Source of the DNA: Microbacterium maritypicum MF109
GTDB lineage: Bacteria > Actinomycetota > Actinomycetes > Actinomycetales > Microbacteriaceae
Assembly: GCF_000455825.1 (NCBI RefSeq)
Contig: NZ_ATAO01000206.1
Coordinates: forward strand, 602,328 to 666,327
Direction: 5' to 3'
Length of the DNA stretch: 64,000 nt
The position numbers and the translations under genes are program-made. Each line of letters starts with the position of its first letter. Position 1 is the first letter of the stretch. The notes beneath the pieces are model-generated. The model made no database searches. It was not told the origin of the DNA and saw only the letters and a list, made by a program, of their open reading frames with translations. Positions 26,062 to 34,665 of this stretch are shown here, one piece after another.

Positions 26062-26725
26062 CTCGGAGCTCCTTTCCGTTCTCTGCGAGGAAGGCTCCGC
26101 CGACGACGACGGGCACCTCGGATGTCTGCGGGCCCGCCGATTCGTCGGCGGACTCCTCGATGGTGGCGAGCACGTGTCGCCAGTCCTCGTCCGGGGTCTC
26201 GGGCAGGCTTTCGCGCGTCGCCTCCGCCTCGCCCTCAACTTCCTCCGACAGCTCCTCGCTCTGCTGAGCGCTGGCGTTCACGAACGCGAGGTGCATGACC
26301 TCCTCGGCAGCACCGAGTGCCGCCAGCGGGGCGAGAACGGCGATCAGGGCGCCGAACCATGCTTCCATGCGGGAGAAGTCCCAGTCCCAGAAGGCAGCTG
26401 CGTGTGCCGCGTTGAGGACCACGGACGCGAGCGTGTACGCCCAGAGCCGTCTCCGTGTCCGGCGGCGGACCTTACGATCCTCGCCACGAGACTCGTAGAT
26501 GGCCAGGGCGAGGGTGTAGGTGACGATCGCCCCGTCGATGAAGAGCGGAGCGAGAGCCTGCACCCATCCGACCGCTCCAGCCCACCGACCGGAGTCCATG
26601 ATCGCGACGTACGAGAACACGAAGCTCGCGACCATGATGACCGTGACCAGCACGATGGCGAGGATCGCCACCCAGAACCGATCGGGGCTGACGCGCGCGG
26701 TGCGATTTGGCCTGTTCTCAGGCAT
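26045..26725 (-). CDS. DUF2637-type membrane protein
   Basis: 226 residues. Four membrane segments lie in residues 15-150, with RWAGAVGWVQALAPLFIDGAIV and ARAxRRRLWAYTL-like features typical of DUF2637 proteins found on actinobacterial plasmids and elements (Spd/Tra-type loci in Streptomyces). The C-terminal 80 residues are acidic and cytoplasmic. The ATG overlaps the preceding stop by 8 bp (ATGCCTGA), and the next gene starts inside its end, so these genes form a tight operon. Confidence 0.75.
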   Translation of the reverse strand: MPENRPNRTARVSPDRFWVAILAIVLVTVIMVASFVFSYVAIMDSGRWAGAVGWVQALAPLFIDGAIVTYTLALAIYESRGEDRKVRRRTRRRLWAYTLASVVLNAAHAAAFWDWDFSRMEAWFGALIAVLAPLAALGAAEEVMHLAFVNASAQQSEELSEEVEGEAEATRESLPETPDEDWRHVLATIEESADESAGPQTSEVPVVVGGAFLAENGKELRDDEHF

Positions 26726-27254
26726 CGGTCACCGCCGCAGCGATCTCCCCGAGGTGCTGAGCGAGGACTCGCCGTGCACGGTACTTCGTGGCCTTCTGAA
26801 GCCTGCTGGACGGGTAGGAGACCTTCGGTGCGGGAGCGGGGCCGAGTGAGACCCAGTCGACGATCTCGCCCGTCGTTGCGGTGACGAACTCACCGTCTCC
26901 GATGTCGGCGAGATCCTTGATCAGCGCGGCCTTGTAGTCCGGGTCCACTTCCTCGACCGTGCGCACTCGCTCAGGAGCATGCTCCTTCACCCAAGCGAGC
27001 AGCGCCTCCTGGTCGATGACACGCGGGCGCGAGCCGATCGTCAGGGTCACGTTGCCGTACTGGGACGGGATCGGGGTGGTCTCGGTGGCGCCGGCGAGCT
27101 GTTCGATGATCGCCTGCTTCTCCCAGTTCGCGCGCTCCTCGATGGCGTCGAGCAGTGCGGTCAGCATCGCGACCCTCTCGGCGCCCGTCATCTCCTGGAA
27201 CCCTTCGGCTCCGACAAGCGCGGGCGGTTCGGTGAGCTCCTTGGACTTGGTCAT
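26718..27254 (-). CDS. Unknown protein, phage-type
   Basis: 178 residues. Helical N-terminus with EERANWEKQAIIEQL, then a segment ending DEATGEIV-like (TATTGEIVDWVSLGPAPAP), an organisation reminiscent of small phage and plasmid proteins described as host-nuclease inhibitors, though I cannot confirm. The ATG at 27254 has AAGGAGG four bases upstream and a class I motif about 20 nt upstream inside the end of the UvrD-like gene, so it can be expressed alone or with it. Confidence 0.6.
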   Translation of the reverse strand: MTKSKELTEPPALVGAEGFQEMTGAERVAMLTALLDAIEERANWEKQAIIEQLAGATETTPIPSQYGNVTLTIGSRPRVIDQEALLAWVKEHAPERVRTVEEVDPDYKAALIKDLADIGDGEFVTATTGEIVDWVSLGPAPAPKVSYPSSRLQKATKYRARRVLAQHLGEIAAAVTDA

Positions 27255-29785
27255 GATGCCTCCTTCATCTCCGCATACCCGGCCGAGGGCTCCGCGACCG
27301 TGCCACCGGCTTCAAGGAACCGCGGGAACCACTCGAGACCGCGAGGATCCAGGAACCGCTTCGCGCGAGTGGCGGCCACGTAGGCGAGCCGGGCCTCCTC
27401 AGCACGCATCGGCTGCTGGATGCCCTTCTTCCTCGGCGGCTCACGGAAGTCCTCGGCGATGTGAACCTGCGCCCATTCGAGCCCCTTGGCCACGTGAGCG
27501 GTCGACACGGTCGTCCGCGCCTGATCGACAGGCACACAGGCGTCGATGGCCGCGACAACCTGGTCGGCGCCGACACGGTCGACGAGATCGACCAGCGGCT
27601 TCATGTCTGCCCCGTCGTCGCTGTCCGCGTGGACGCGCACGTCCGCCCACGTGTTGAACACGCTCAGCTCCGGGTGGCTGGTCCAACCACGCTGCTTCAG
27701 ATCGAGAGCTGCCTGAGCGAGGCTGCGCAGCTCCTGGGACTTCTTCTCCCCGGCGATACCCGTGTCCACGCCATGCTCTTGCGCGGTCACGATCTCCTCG
27801 ATCGCCGCAGCGTTCGTCCGGGTGAGCACCGCGTCGGGCTGCCGACCGGATCCCGGGGTGCGGCGCCGGACAGTGGCGAGCTTGTCGGATCCGATGAGCC
27901 GCATGTCGTCTGGCGCGCCGAGTGCCTCCAACCACATGTTCGCGTACTCGGCGATCGCCGGCCCGAAGCGGAAGCTGCGGCGAAGCATCGTGCGCTCACC
28001 GCCGAAGGCGTCCATGGCGTTCACTGCACCCCGCCACGAGTTGTGCGTCAGGATCCCATCAGCGAAATATGTGTGATGGTCCGCGACCTCAAGCGAGTAG
28101 ATCTTCCCCTTGTAGGCTTCCCGGGACACTTTCACCGTATGCCACGCCTCCGCGTTGGCACGATGCTCTCCCGTCCCGACGTCGGTGCCTTGGCGACGGA
28201 CGTGGACCTGATCGCTGGGGAGCACAGCCATCCCGTCAATCAGATTCGCTGCTGCTGTGACGAATGGACGGCGATAGGTGAATGCGTAGCGCCCCCGAGT
28301 GAAGAGCGGGAAGTCGATCAGGCGACCGTGAGCTTCTAGCGCGACCTGCGCGCGATCTGAGTTGGGCCCAAGCTGCGACCAGAACTGGTTCAAGTCGATC
28401 CGGTCCAACTTATGCGGGTTGAAGCGGAGACCAGGCAGGCCGTAGCGAGCCTGAACGAGAACTTCTCGCTGGGCCGCACTTCGCGCGTCGTCGTGAATGC
28501 TCAGGATCCACGCGGCGTCCGCCTTCTCCTGGATGACTCTCGCCGCCAACCCCGAGGTGCCGTTCTGCGACACATACGTGAACGGGACGCGTCCTACACG
28601 GAACTGACTGCCCCGCCGCATCATGTATACGACATGCTTGTCCCGAAGTTCGTCCCCGACACGTACGACGCAATGGTGCTTGGGCGCGTACTTCGAGCGT
28701 GTTCCTCCGCCGATTTCGACGACAACCAGATCGCCATCGAAGTCGAAGGCGGAGACGGACGAGATGGGCCGCCCCGTCTTGAAGATGTGCCCGTTTGAAT
28801 AGGTGACCACGTCCTGCCCTGGCACAAGGGATTCGATCGGGACTTGTTGGGTGCGGCGACCGCGGCCGTTCGGAATTGCACGGATGGGAAGCCCGGCACG
28901 CCGGTCAAGTTCGTGCAGATGACACATCTTCGATGTCTTGTGGTTGCGTCGGCGCCGGCACGTCGCGACCCGGCACTGTTCGTCCGCGGGGACATCCGGC
29001 ACTGGAACCTCCACCATCGTTCCTGCTGGCTGGCAGTAGATCGCCTGATGCCGATCGCCTACGGCGACGACCTGTGACGGCTGGCCCTGAAGCACCGCAG
29101 TGATGATGGGATCAGCATCTTGGCACTCATCGAACAGGATGTAGTCGAATGGAAGCTCCGGCTTGCTCAGCGCCCACGCCTTCAGGTAGGCGTCGGGAAT
29201 GTAGCGGAGCCGTCCATTGGGGTCCTGCAAGTCTCGCCAGTACGTCTGAGCGAAACCCGCGATGGTGTCGCGGAGCTTCGCAGCTGCCGCGGGCTTCAAC
29301 TTGGGTTCCAGGGTCGGGGGGAGGTATACCGCGTCAGCGGTGACATCTGGATCCAGCGTGCGAAGGAAGGCATTGACCGTGTGCTGAGCGCAGGTCACGA
29401 GCTGCTGACGGCTAAGAGCGCCAGGCAGCCCGTCACCTTCCACTGAAGTCAGGACGTACTTGTCCGTGATGCCGAGGATCTGCGCCTTCTCGGTTGGCTT
29501 CAGCGGTGGTTGCTTCCCCAGGCGATGCCGCATTGGAACTCCATATTCGGCATACGCCAGTGAATGCATCGTCCGCGCGTTGACTCCCGTGCCCTGGAAC
29601 CTCCGCTGAGCTTCTTGCGCGATGCTGCGATTGAAGGCGGCGTACAGTCCCCTGCGGTTGGGTGCAGTGTCAGCCATGAACCGGAGGGCCGCGGTCTTGC
29701 CGGTGCCGGCAAGGGCTTCGACGACGACGTTCCCGCCTGCGGTGAACAAGTCGACGGCGGACTGCTGCTCTTCTGTCGGACGCAC
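27251..29785 (-). CDS. UvrD-like superfamily 1 helicase, intein-containing
   Basis: 844 residues with a 332-residue intein. Helicase motifs are Q-motif TEEQQSAVDLF, Walker A ALAGTGKTAA, motif II LFDECQDADP, motif III GDRHQAIY joined after splicing to SWRGA, and near the C-terminus ISTAHVAKGLEW-type motif V and YVAATRAKR (motif VI). Such helicases unwind 3'-5' in replication and repair. A GTG at 29785 is taken as start because GGGAGG lies upstream and the class I motif is 54-64 nt upstream. A longer in-frame extension looks non-coding. Confidence 0.88.
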   Translation of the reverse strand: MRPTEEQQSAVDLFTAGGNVVVEALAGTGKTAALRFMADTAPNRRGLYAAFNRSIAQEAQRRFQGTGVNARTMHSLAYAEYGVPMRHRLGKQPPLKPTEKAQILGITDKYVLTSVEGDGLPGALSRQQLVTCAQHTVNAFLRTLDPDVTADAVYLPPTLEPKLKPAAAAKLRDTIAGFAQTYWRDLQDPNGRLRYIPDAYLKAWALSKPELPFDYILFDECQDADPIITAVLQGQPSQVVAVGDRHQAIYCQPAGTMVEVPVPDVPADEQCRVATCRRRRNHKTSKMCHLHELDRRAGLPIRAIPNGRGRRTQQVPIESLVPGQDVVTYSNGHIFKTGRPISSVSAFDFDGDLVVVEIGGGTRSKYAPKHHCVVRVGDELRDKHVVYMMRRGSQFRVGRVPFTYVSQNGTSGLAARVIQEKADAAWILSIHDDARSAAQREVLVQARYGLPGLRFNPHKLDRIDLNQFWSQLGPNSDRAQVALEAHGRLIDFPLFTRGRYAFTYRRPFVTAAANLIDGMAVLPSDQVHVRRQGTDVGTGEHRANAEAWHTVKVSREAYKGKIYSLEVADHHTYFADGILTHNSWRGAVNAMDAFGGERTMLRRSFRFGPAIAEYANMWLEALGAPDDMRLIGSDKLATVRRRTPGSGRQPDAVLTRTNAAAIEEIVTAQEHGVDTGIAGEKKSQELRSLAQAALDLKQRGWTSHPELSVFNTWADVRVHADSDDGADMKPLVDLVDRVGADQVVAAIDACVPVDQARTTVSTAHVAKGLEWAQVHIAEDFREPPRKKGIQQPMRAEEARLAYVAATRAKRFLDPRGLEWFPRFLEAGGTVAEPSAGYAEMKEAS
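27272..27282 (-). promoter_or_regulatory. Class I promoter-like motif inside the UvrD gene end
   Basis: CCGGGTATGCG, encoding part of the UvrD C-terminus (AGYAE) and lying 17 nt before the start at 27254. It would give a short leader with AAGGAGG. Confidence 0.55.
28040..29035 (-). other. Intein in the UvrD-like helicase
   Basis: The segment begins CQPAGTMVEVP and ends FADGILTHN followed by Ser, so the N-terminal Cys, C-terminal His-Asn and +1 Ser are intact. It interrupts helicase motif III (QAIY / SWRGA), where an intact UvrD family member has IYGWRGA. No clear LAGLIDADG motif is seen; a Cys/His-rich stretch (CRVATC ... CHLH) and a middle domain (AWILSIHDDARS, RYGLPGLRF) lie inside. Confidence 0.9.
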
Positions 29786-29838
29786 GGTGCCGGCACCTCC
29801 CAGGTAGTGGTCTTCGGCGGCATCTGCCGCGCGCTGCT

Positions 29839-29849
29839 CACATACCCGG
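29839..29849 (-). promoter_or_regulatory. Class I promoter-like motif of the UvrD-like gene
   Basis: CCGGGTATGTG; the leader from about 29832 to the GTG at 29785 contains GGGAGG. Confidence 0.6.
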
Positions 29850-29936
29850 TTCGAAGCGGCTTGAGGAAGGAACTGAGAATGGCGAGGGTGCCGAGGCCCT
29901 ATCATCAGAACCACGGTCAAGACCTGGGGTGTGAGC

Positions 29937-30557
29937 ATGGGAAAGTACGGCCTATCCGCGACTGAGATCGGCGCAGCATACGGGCTGAACGGCCGAGTGA
30001 CGAATCGGCTGCTGGAAGCGATGGGAGTGATCGAAGAAAGCGAGTACGGCGGTTGGAAGCTCACTGCGTTCGGTGAGAAGTACGGGAAGGTCATCGACCG
30101 TGACAACGGTTACGGCGGATACGCTCGCCGGGATTGGTCGACCACGTATTACGACGAGTCGATCCTCGACGAGCTGAAGATCACGCCTGTCCTCATCGCC
30201 GAGGCTCGGGCGGTAGACATTGCCCGCCGCACCGAACAGGCGCTCCAGAACGCAGCCGGAAGGGAAGAGGCCGAGTCGGCGTTCAGAGCCTTCCAGGACC
30301 AGCTCGCCGCCGAGAATCAGGCCCAGAACGGCCAAATCGACTGGGTGAAGGTGGCTGCCATCCTCGGTGGGATCATCGTGGTCGTAGGTGGCGTGGTCGT
30401 GGTGAAGAAGTTCGGTCCCGACATCAAGCGCAAATGGACCGAGGTCGCTGCGCCACGGATTGAAACAGCAAAGCAACGTCTCACAAGATCCGCTCCACTC
30501 AACTCAGATGCACCGAACGAGCGGGAGGATGAGGCGCCATCGGAGACGCGCAGCTGA
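29937..30557 (+). CDS. Unknown protein with one membrane segment
   Basis: 206 residues. The N-terminal part GLSATEIGAAYGLNGRVTNRLLEAMG looks like a small winged-helix fold of the Rep/antitoxin DNA-binding kind found in phage replisome-associated proteins; TTYYDESILDEL follows. One hydrophobic segment (about residues 138-160, VAAILGGIIVVVGGVVVVKK) is a likely membrane anchor, with a charged tail. Start 29937 is preferred to the in-frame GTG at 29931. No Shine-Dalgarno or class I motif. Not recognised as a family. Confidence 0.6.
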   Translation: MGKYGLSATEIGAAYGLNGRVTNRLLEAMGVIEESEYGGWKLTAFGEKYGKVIDRDNGYGGYARRDWSTTYYDESILDELKITPVLIAEARAVDIARRTEQALQNAAGREEAESAFRAFQDQLAAENQAQNGQIDWVKVAAILGGIIVVVGGVVVVKKFGPDIKRKWTEVAAPRIETAKQRLTRSAPLNSDAPNEREDEAPSETRS

Positions 30558-30589
30558 CACAGCCCCATGTCGCTAGGGCGAAAACACCC

Positions 30590-30595
30590 TACACT
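30590..30595 (+). promoter_or_regulatory. Leaderless -10 element TACACT
   Basis: TACACT lies exactly 6 nt before the ATG at 30602, the same geometry as the class I motif. Confidence 0.5.
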
Positions 30596-30601
30596 GGAGC
30601 T

Positions 30602-31174
30602 ATGCTCACCGATCAGCTCACGCAGCTCCGTCGCCGGCGCGGACTCCCCGCGACGGCCCTTGGCGCGCGCACGGGCATCGACACGAGCGCGATCTACGCC
30701 TTCGAGCACGGTCGGCGGGATCCGCGGACCTCGACGGCGCAGACGTGGGCGCGCGGACTCGGCGCCCGGCTTCTCGTCGTCGATACGTTCGGTCGTGCGA
30801 GCGCGGCGGAGACCGCTGCCCAGATCCGGAACGCGCTCGCCCGCGGCGACAGAAACGCGGCCGCGCAGTCGCTCCTCCAGCTTGTGAACAGCCTCCGCGC
30901 CAGCGACGTCCTCGCCGTGGCTGCGCTCACCGTCGACGAGCCGGAGCCGTTCGAAGATGGATGGTCCTGGGCGGTCGCGGGAGTCGTCGAGCAGGAGACC
31001 GCCGCACGAGACATCCCCACTCCCCTGTGGGCGTCCGAGACGGTTGGCGATCCGAACGCGAGGTGGAGCCCGTGGGCGCCTGAACTCGCAGACCTCGTCG
31101 ACGTCGACCAGGTACCGGAGCCGCTACGGCGACGCGGCGTCTACACCGAATTCGGTGAACTGGTCTCGGCGTAA
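30602..31174 (+). CDS. XRE-family helix-turn-helix regulator
   Basis: 190 residues. The HTH near residues 5-45 (LTQLRRRRGL, ALGARTGIDTSAIYAFEHGRRDPR) is typical of XRE-type repressors. The remaining 130 residues are alpha-rich with two tryptophans near the end and may be a ligand or dimer domain. GGAGCT precedes the ATG but the -10 geometry suggests a leaderless start. It heads the accessory region and may control cargo or lysogeny-like maintenance. Confidence 0.8.
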   Translation: MLTDQLTQLRRRRGLPATALGARTGIDTSAIYAFEHGRRDPRTSTAQTWARGLGARLLVVDTFGRASAAETAAQIRNALARGDRNAAAQSLLQLVNSLRASDVLAVAALTVDEPEPFEDGWSWAVAGVVEQETAARDIPTPLWASETVGDPNARWSPWAPELADLVDVDQVPEPLRRRGVYTEFGELVSA

Positions 31175-31276
31175 GCGGATGAGAACCACGACAAGTTCCC
31201 GAGCGAAGCAAGCAAGACGCCTGCGCCACCGGCCCCTACTCGCCCGACGGCGAGGCGCACTCGGCGATCAGACCGA

Positions 31277-31429
31277 CTAGCCTCGCGCAGTTGCGGTGAT
31301 CAGGTAGTGCGCGCGGCGGTTGCGTTCGGCGCGCACTTGCTGGCGCGCCCGCTCCATCGCCTTCTGCGGATCGGCGACAGGACGCTCAATGTAGTTCGGC
31401 CTTGGCTCATTCAGTTTGACCTTGCCCAT
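31277..31429 (-). CDS. Small basic protein, 50 residues
   Basis: Starts MGKVKLNEPRPN and ends HYLITATARG; the middle is a Gln/Arg/Ala helix (EEAR-like, QKAMERARQQVRAERNRR). AGGAGG lies 7 nt before the ATG at 31429, an excellent ribosome site. It is in tandem with the GAF protein 28 bp upstream. Too short to assign; a nucleic-acid-binding or regulator peptide is possible. Confidence 0.6.
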   Translation of the reverse strand: MGKVKLNEPRPNYIERPVADPQKAMERARQQVRAERNRRAHYLITATARG

Positions 31430-31456
31430 GTCGTCACCTCCTCTGACGCCTTCATG

Positions 31457-32236
31457 CTACCTCGGACCTCCCCCACTGCGGGTAGCCTCAGCGAAAAACA
31501 CACCGAGAGCTGAAGCGAAAAGGGCCAAGGTTGTTCCATGGCGCTCGTCGAGTGAACCCGCGATCGGGGCGTCGACTGTGAGAAGACCGTAGCCTTCCAC
31601 AGAAGATCGAATAGGTGCCGTGATGAAGGTCTTGTACCCCTCACCTGTCCCTGCCCACTCTCCGGGGGCGGTCTCGTCGAGGTTCTCTACCATGACGAAT
31701 GCAGCGTTTCCTTCCAGCACTGCGAACGCCTTGTCTCCGCGGACGGTGCCGCGGACGAAGGCACCCGGCCGATCGTGGCGACCCGCAGGTTGGTATGGGT
31801 CCATCTGGAGTCCATCGTCGTTGATACGGAAGACAACCACTCTCACGCCGGCCACATCTTCGAACGCATTCCGAAGATCACCAGCCACACGCAACACTGC
31901 GGACTCAGCGACCCGCCGGCGGTCATCACGTGGCTGCGACGTGGTCGTAGCCGCCAGCTCCAACAGGGCGGGAAGACTCTCCTCCATCAGGCGTTCCCTC
32001 GCATCTGACTGGACTTCGTCCTCGGCGGCCCGTCTGCGCCAGAACACGCCAGGGAAAGGAAGCGCAACGGCGACAATGACGAGAAACCACCACCATCCGG
32101 ACGTGGCGATTCCCGCACCGCCGCCGGTGGTTCCGAGGACGCTGAGACCCGTGACAAACGGCTCGCCACGGTTGCCCCAGTATCCCAGCCATCGCCAAGT
32201 GGCGACTGCAGGATTGATCGGCGCTGAGTCTGTCAC
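31457..32236 (-). CDS. Membrane-anchored GAF-like sensor protein
   Basis: 259 residues. Two hydrophobic segments near residues 26-63 are followed by a helical linker and, from about residue 115, a GAF-like fold (RVVVFRINDDGLQMDPY, AFVMVENLDET, KTFITAPIRSSVEGYGLLTVDAPI). GAF domains bind small ligands or sense redox state. No kinase, cyclase or HTH is attached, so it may act by protein contact. It ends with RSGGGPR. Upstream spacing to the 32344 motif is divergent. Confidence 0.7.
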   Translation of the reverse strand: MTDSAPINPAVATWRWLGYWGNRGEPFVTGLSVLGTTGGGAGIATSGWWWFLVIVAVALPFPGVFWRRRAAEDEVQSDARERLMEESLPALLELAATTTSQPRDDRRRVAESAVLRVAGDLRNAFEDVAGVRVVVFRINDDGLQMDPYQPAGRHDRPGAFVRGTVRGDKAFAVLEGNAAFVMVENLDETAPGEWAGTGEGYKTFITAPIRSSVEGYGLLTVDAPIAGSLDERHGTTLALFASALGVFFAEATRSGGGPR

Positions 32237-32343
32237 TTGTCTACCCTACTGGCGCCCGACCATAACCCGATGGAGACCTCGATGAGTCCGATTCTTGGCG
32301 TCCGACAGGGAGCGGCCGCGGAGCCTCTCTTCTAGGCGACTCA

Positions 32344-32354
32344 CCGGGTATGTG
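32344..32354 (+). promoter_or_regulatory. Class I promoter-like motif
   Basis: CCGGGTATGTG; expected start near 32361, leaving a 14-nt leader that contains GGAGG before the ATG at 32375. Confidence 0.6.
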
Positions 32355-32374
32355 ATCCCCACGGAGGATCACAC

Positions 32375-32554
32375 ATGCCGCTCTCATACCCGCCCCTGAA
32401 GGCCGTGGACATCGATGGGGTCAAGAAGTGGACTGCTGTCTGCCGCACCTGCGGGCAGGACGTCGTCCGAGTTCCGCAGCTGGTGAAAGCCGCGGCCGAG
32501 GAAGCCCGCCGGGCTCACGGCCACGAGGCTGAATGCACGCGGGGTCAGCGATGA
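32375..32554 (+). CDS. Small zinc-finger-like protein, 59 residues
   Basis: Has CRTCGQDV and a C-terminal HGHEAECTRGQR, giving C-x2-C and a His/Cys pair that could bind one zinc. GGAGG lies eight bases before the ATG. The stop overlaps the next start (ATGA), so the pair is co-expressed. Likely a nucleic-acid-binding accessory protein. Confidence 0.65.
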   Translation: MPLSYPPLKAVDIDGVKKWTAVCRTCGQDVVRVPQLVKAAAEEARRAHGHEAECTRGQR

Positions 32555-33600
32555 CCAGCTGCACTGCCGATGGCTGCGGGCAACCTGTGCGCGCACGGGG
32601 ACTCTGCCGGAGGCACTATCTGCAGGCGTGGCGCGACCAGACCCTGACCGAACACAGTTCATCGCGTGCGCCCCTGCCAGAGTGCCCGCCAGGGCCCGGT
32701 CATACGCACACCGTCAATGGATGCTGGGCCCTTCATGGATGTCGCTGCTCCCCTTGTCGACACTCGCGCAAGATGGAGCGGCAGCGCAGGCGCTCCCGGC
32801 TCCGTGCGTACGGACGTGAGGATCAGATCCGCCCGCGACGCGTGGATGCCGCACCAGCACGCGCAGTCCTTCAGCGCCTGCTGGACTCGGGATTCGCGCT
32901 CGAGCGGATAGCCGTCGCCGCTGGCGTGCCCCATTCCACGCTCACCACCCTCCGATTCGGACGTCGTGGCGCCAACGCCGGCGTTCATCTGAAGACCATC
33001 GAGGCCGTCGTCGCCGAAGCGCTCCTCCGTCTGGAGCCGCAGACAATCTCGACGAGCACGGTTCCCGCGACGGGGACAACGCGGCGGCTGCAGGCGCTCG
33101 TGGCGACCGGGCAGACCCAGAGCACGATTGCACAGCTCCTCGGCCGCGGCGTCGGCAACCTGTCGCCTCTCGTGCACGGGCGACGGAAGATCGTGACCGT
33201 GGGCACCCACGATGCTGTCAAGGCGCTCTTCGACGCCCTCTGGGATCAGCGCCCGGAAGGCCCGATGCACGACGCAGCACGCCGGCTCGCGGAACGTCAT
33301 GGGTGGCTGCCACCTCTCGCGTGGGACGATCCGGACACTGACCCCGAGCCTCCCGCTGTAGATCGCGACCCAGACCTGGTCGACGACATCGCCGTCGCAC
33401 TGGCACTCCAAGGAGACGGACCGCGCCTGACTCCTGCGGAGCGCCGCATCTGCGTGAGGACCCTGTGGGCGCGGAAGTACTCGGACATCCTCATCGCAGC
33501 CACGATCCGCTGTGACGCGAAGACTGTCGGGCGCATCCGCGAAGAACTGGACCTGCCCGCCTTCGATCAGACTGAGCTCATCCAGCACCGGGCTGCGTGA
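32551..33600 (+). CDS. DNA-binding protein with N-terminal zinc knuckle and HTH segments
   Basis: 349 residues. C4, C9, C19 and H22 form a C-x4-C-x9-C-x2-H knuckle (TADGCGQPV, GLCRRHY) common in actinophage proteins; a second Cys cluster follows (GCRCSPCRHS). Two HTH-like helical repeats (LERIAVAAGVPHSTLTTL, QSTIAQLLGRGVGNLSPL) and a C-terminal segment (RKYSDILIAATIRCDAKTVGR) look like resolvase or regulator helices. Actinophages carry similar proteins of unknown role. Confidence 0.65.
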   Translation: MTSCTADGCGQPVRARGLCRRHYLQAWRDQTLTEHSSSRAPLPECPPGPGHTHTVNGCWALHGCRCSPCRHSRKMERQRRRSRLRAYGREDQIRPRRVDAAPARAVLQRLLDSGFALERIAVAAGVPHSTLTTLRFGRRGANAGVHLKTIEAVVAEALLRLEPQTISTSTVPATGTTRRLQALVATGQTQSTIAQLLGRGVGNLSPLVHGRRKIVTVGTHDAVKALFDALWDQRPEGPMHDAARRLAERHGWLPPLAWDDPDTDPEPPAVDRDPDLVDDIAVALALQGDGPRLTPAERRICVRTLWARKYSDILIAATIRCDAKTVGRIREELDLPAFDQTELIQHRAA

Positions 33601-33636
33601 TGATGGCCGATTCATCCTGGCGCTGCAGCGGGGCAA

Positions 33637-33642
33637 TATCCT
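33637..33642 (+). promoter_or_regulatory. Leaderless -10 element TATCCT
   Basis: TATCCT lies exactly 6 nt before the ATG at 33649. Confidence 0.5.
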
Positions 33643-33648
33643 GGCGGG

Positions 33649-34638
33649 ATGACCGATGCTGAACTTCCGATCCGTGGCACCATCTCGGCGTTCGGTCTGG
33701 GCCAGTCACACAAGGGCGAGGTCTGGCACTATACGGATTCGTCGGGGCTCGTGGGGATCCTGACTAGCCGGACGCCGACGCCTTCACCGGAGTTCGTGCC
33801 CGGGTCGCCGCCTGTGCAGATCTACCCGAACGGGACGCTCCGGGCCACGGCCGCGACGCAGCTCAACGACTTCTCCGAGCTGCAGTATGGCGCTCAGCGC
33901 ATCATCGACTGGTACGAGGCTGAGGGTAACGCGACGTCGGGCACGATCCGAGAGCATGTGCCGATCCGCATCGTGCTGGGTGACCTGCTTAAGCAGTTGG
34001 CGGACAACCCTGCATACGTCTGCTGCGCCTCCACCACCCGCGACTCCCTGGAGCATTGGCGCGGCTATGCCGGCGAAGGCGGATACGCACTGAAGCTCGA
34101 CGCCTTCGAGACCTACACGCTCATCGGACGGCCGTCCGTGGACACCGGGTTCATGGTCTCGCCCGAGTGGGTGAAGGTCCGGTACCTGCCCGATGAGCAG
34201 GATGAGCTCATCCACTCGGTCTTCACGCAGCTCCTGGATCCCACTAGGCAGATGGGGCAGATCGTCAATTCCGGTGATCAGAGAGCAGCCGTTATCGTGG
34301 TCCAGGCCCACCTGGCCGGTCTTGCAGCTGCGCTGAAGCATCCGTCGTTCGAGAAGGAAGACGAAGTGCGCCTGATTGTGCAGCGGCCCGATGGCGTCAC
34401 ACCAGATTTCCGCCCATCGCGGCGCGGGCCAGTGCCCTATCTGACGCTGGGTCGAGCTCCTCTGGGCAACGCGCAGTCCCCGACAGTGTTCACCCCACTC
34501 CCGGTCAGCGAAGTCCTGGTCGGGCCGCCGTCGGGAGACGCGATGGAGCAGCGTGTCCGCGGCACTCGGACGCTGCTCGACGCGATGGGCCGCGCCGGAG
34601 TTCCTGTGAACCGGTCGGAGCTCCCGTACCTTCCGTGA
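33649..34638 (+). CDS. DUF2971 family protein
   Basis: 329 residues. The family pattern is present: WHYTDSSGLVGIL near the N-terminus, LRATAATQLNDFSE, CCASTTRDSLEHWRGYAG and KEDEVRLIV. DUF2971 proteins are widespread in mobile and defence-linked regions; their reaction is unknown. Leaderless start. The following gene is convergent. Confidence 0.75.
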   Translation: MTDAELPIRGTISAFGLGQSHKGEVWHYTDSSGLVGILTSRTPTPSPEFVPGSPPVQIYPNGTLRATAATQLNDFSELQYGAQRIIDWYEAEGNATSGTIREHVPIRIVLGDLLKQLADNPAYVCCASTTRDSLEHWRGYAGEGGYALKLDAFETYTLIGRPSVDTGFMVSPEWVKVRYLPDEQDELIHSVFTQLLDPTRQMGQIVNSGDQRAAVIVVQAHLAGLAAALKHPSFEKEDEVRLIVQRPDGVTPDFRPSRRGPVPYLTLGRAPLGNAQSPTVFTPLPVSEVLVGPPSGDAMEQRVRGTRTLLDAMGRAGVPVNRSELPYLP

Positions 34639-34665
34639 TGCGGGTGCTCGGCACCTGTCGGCGGA

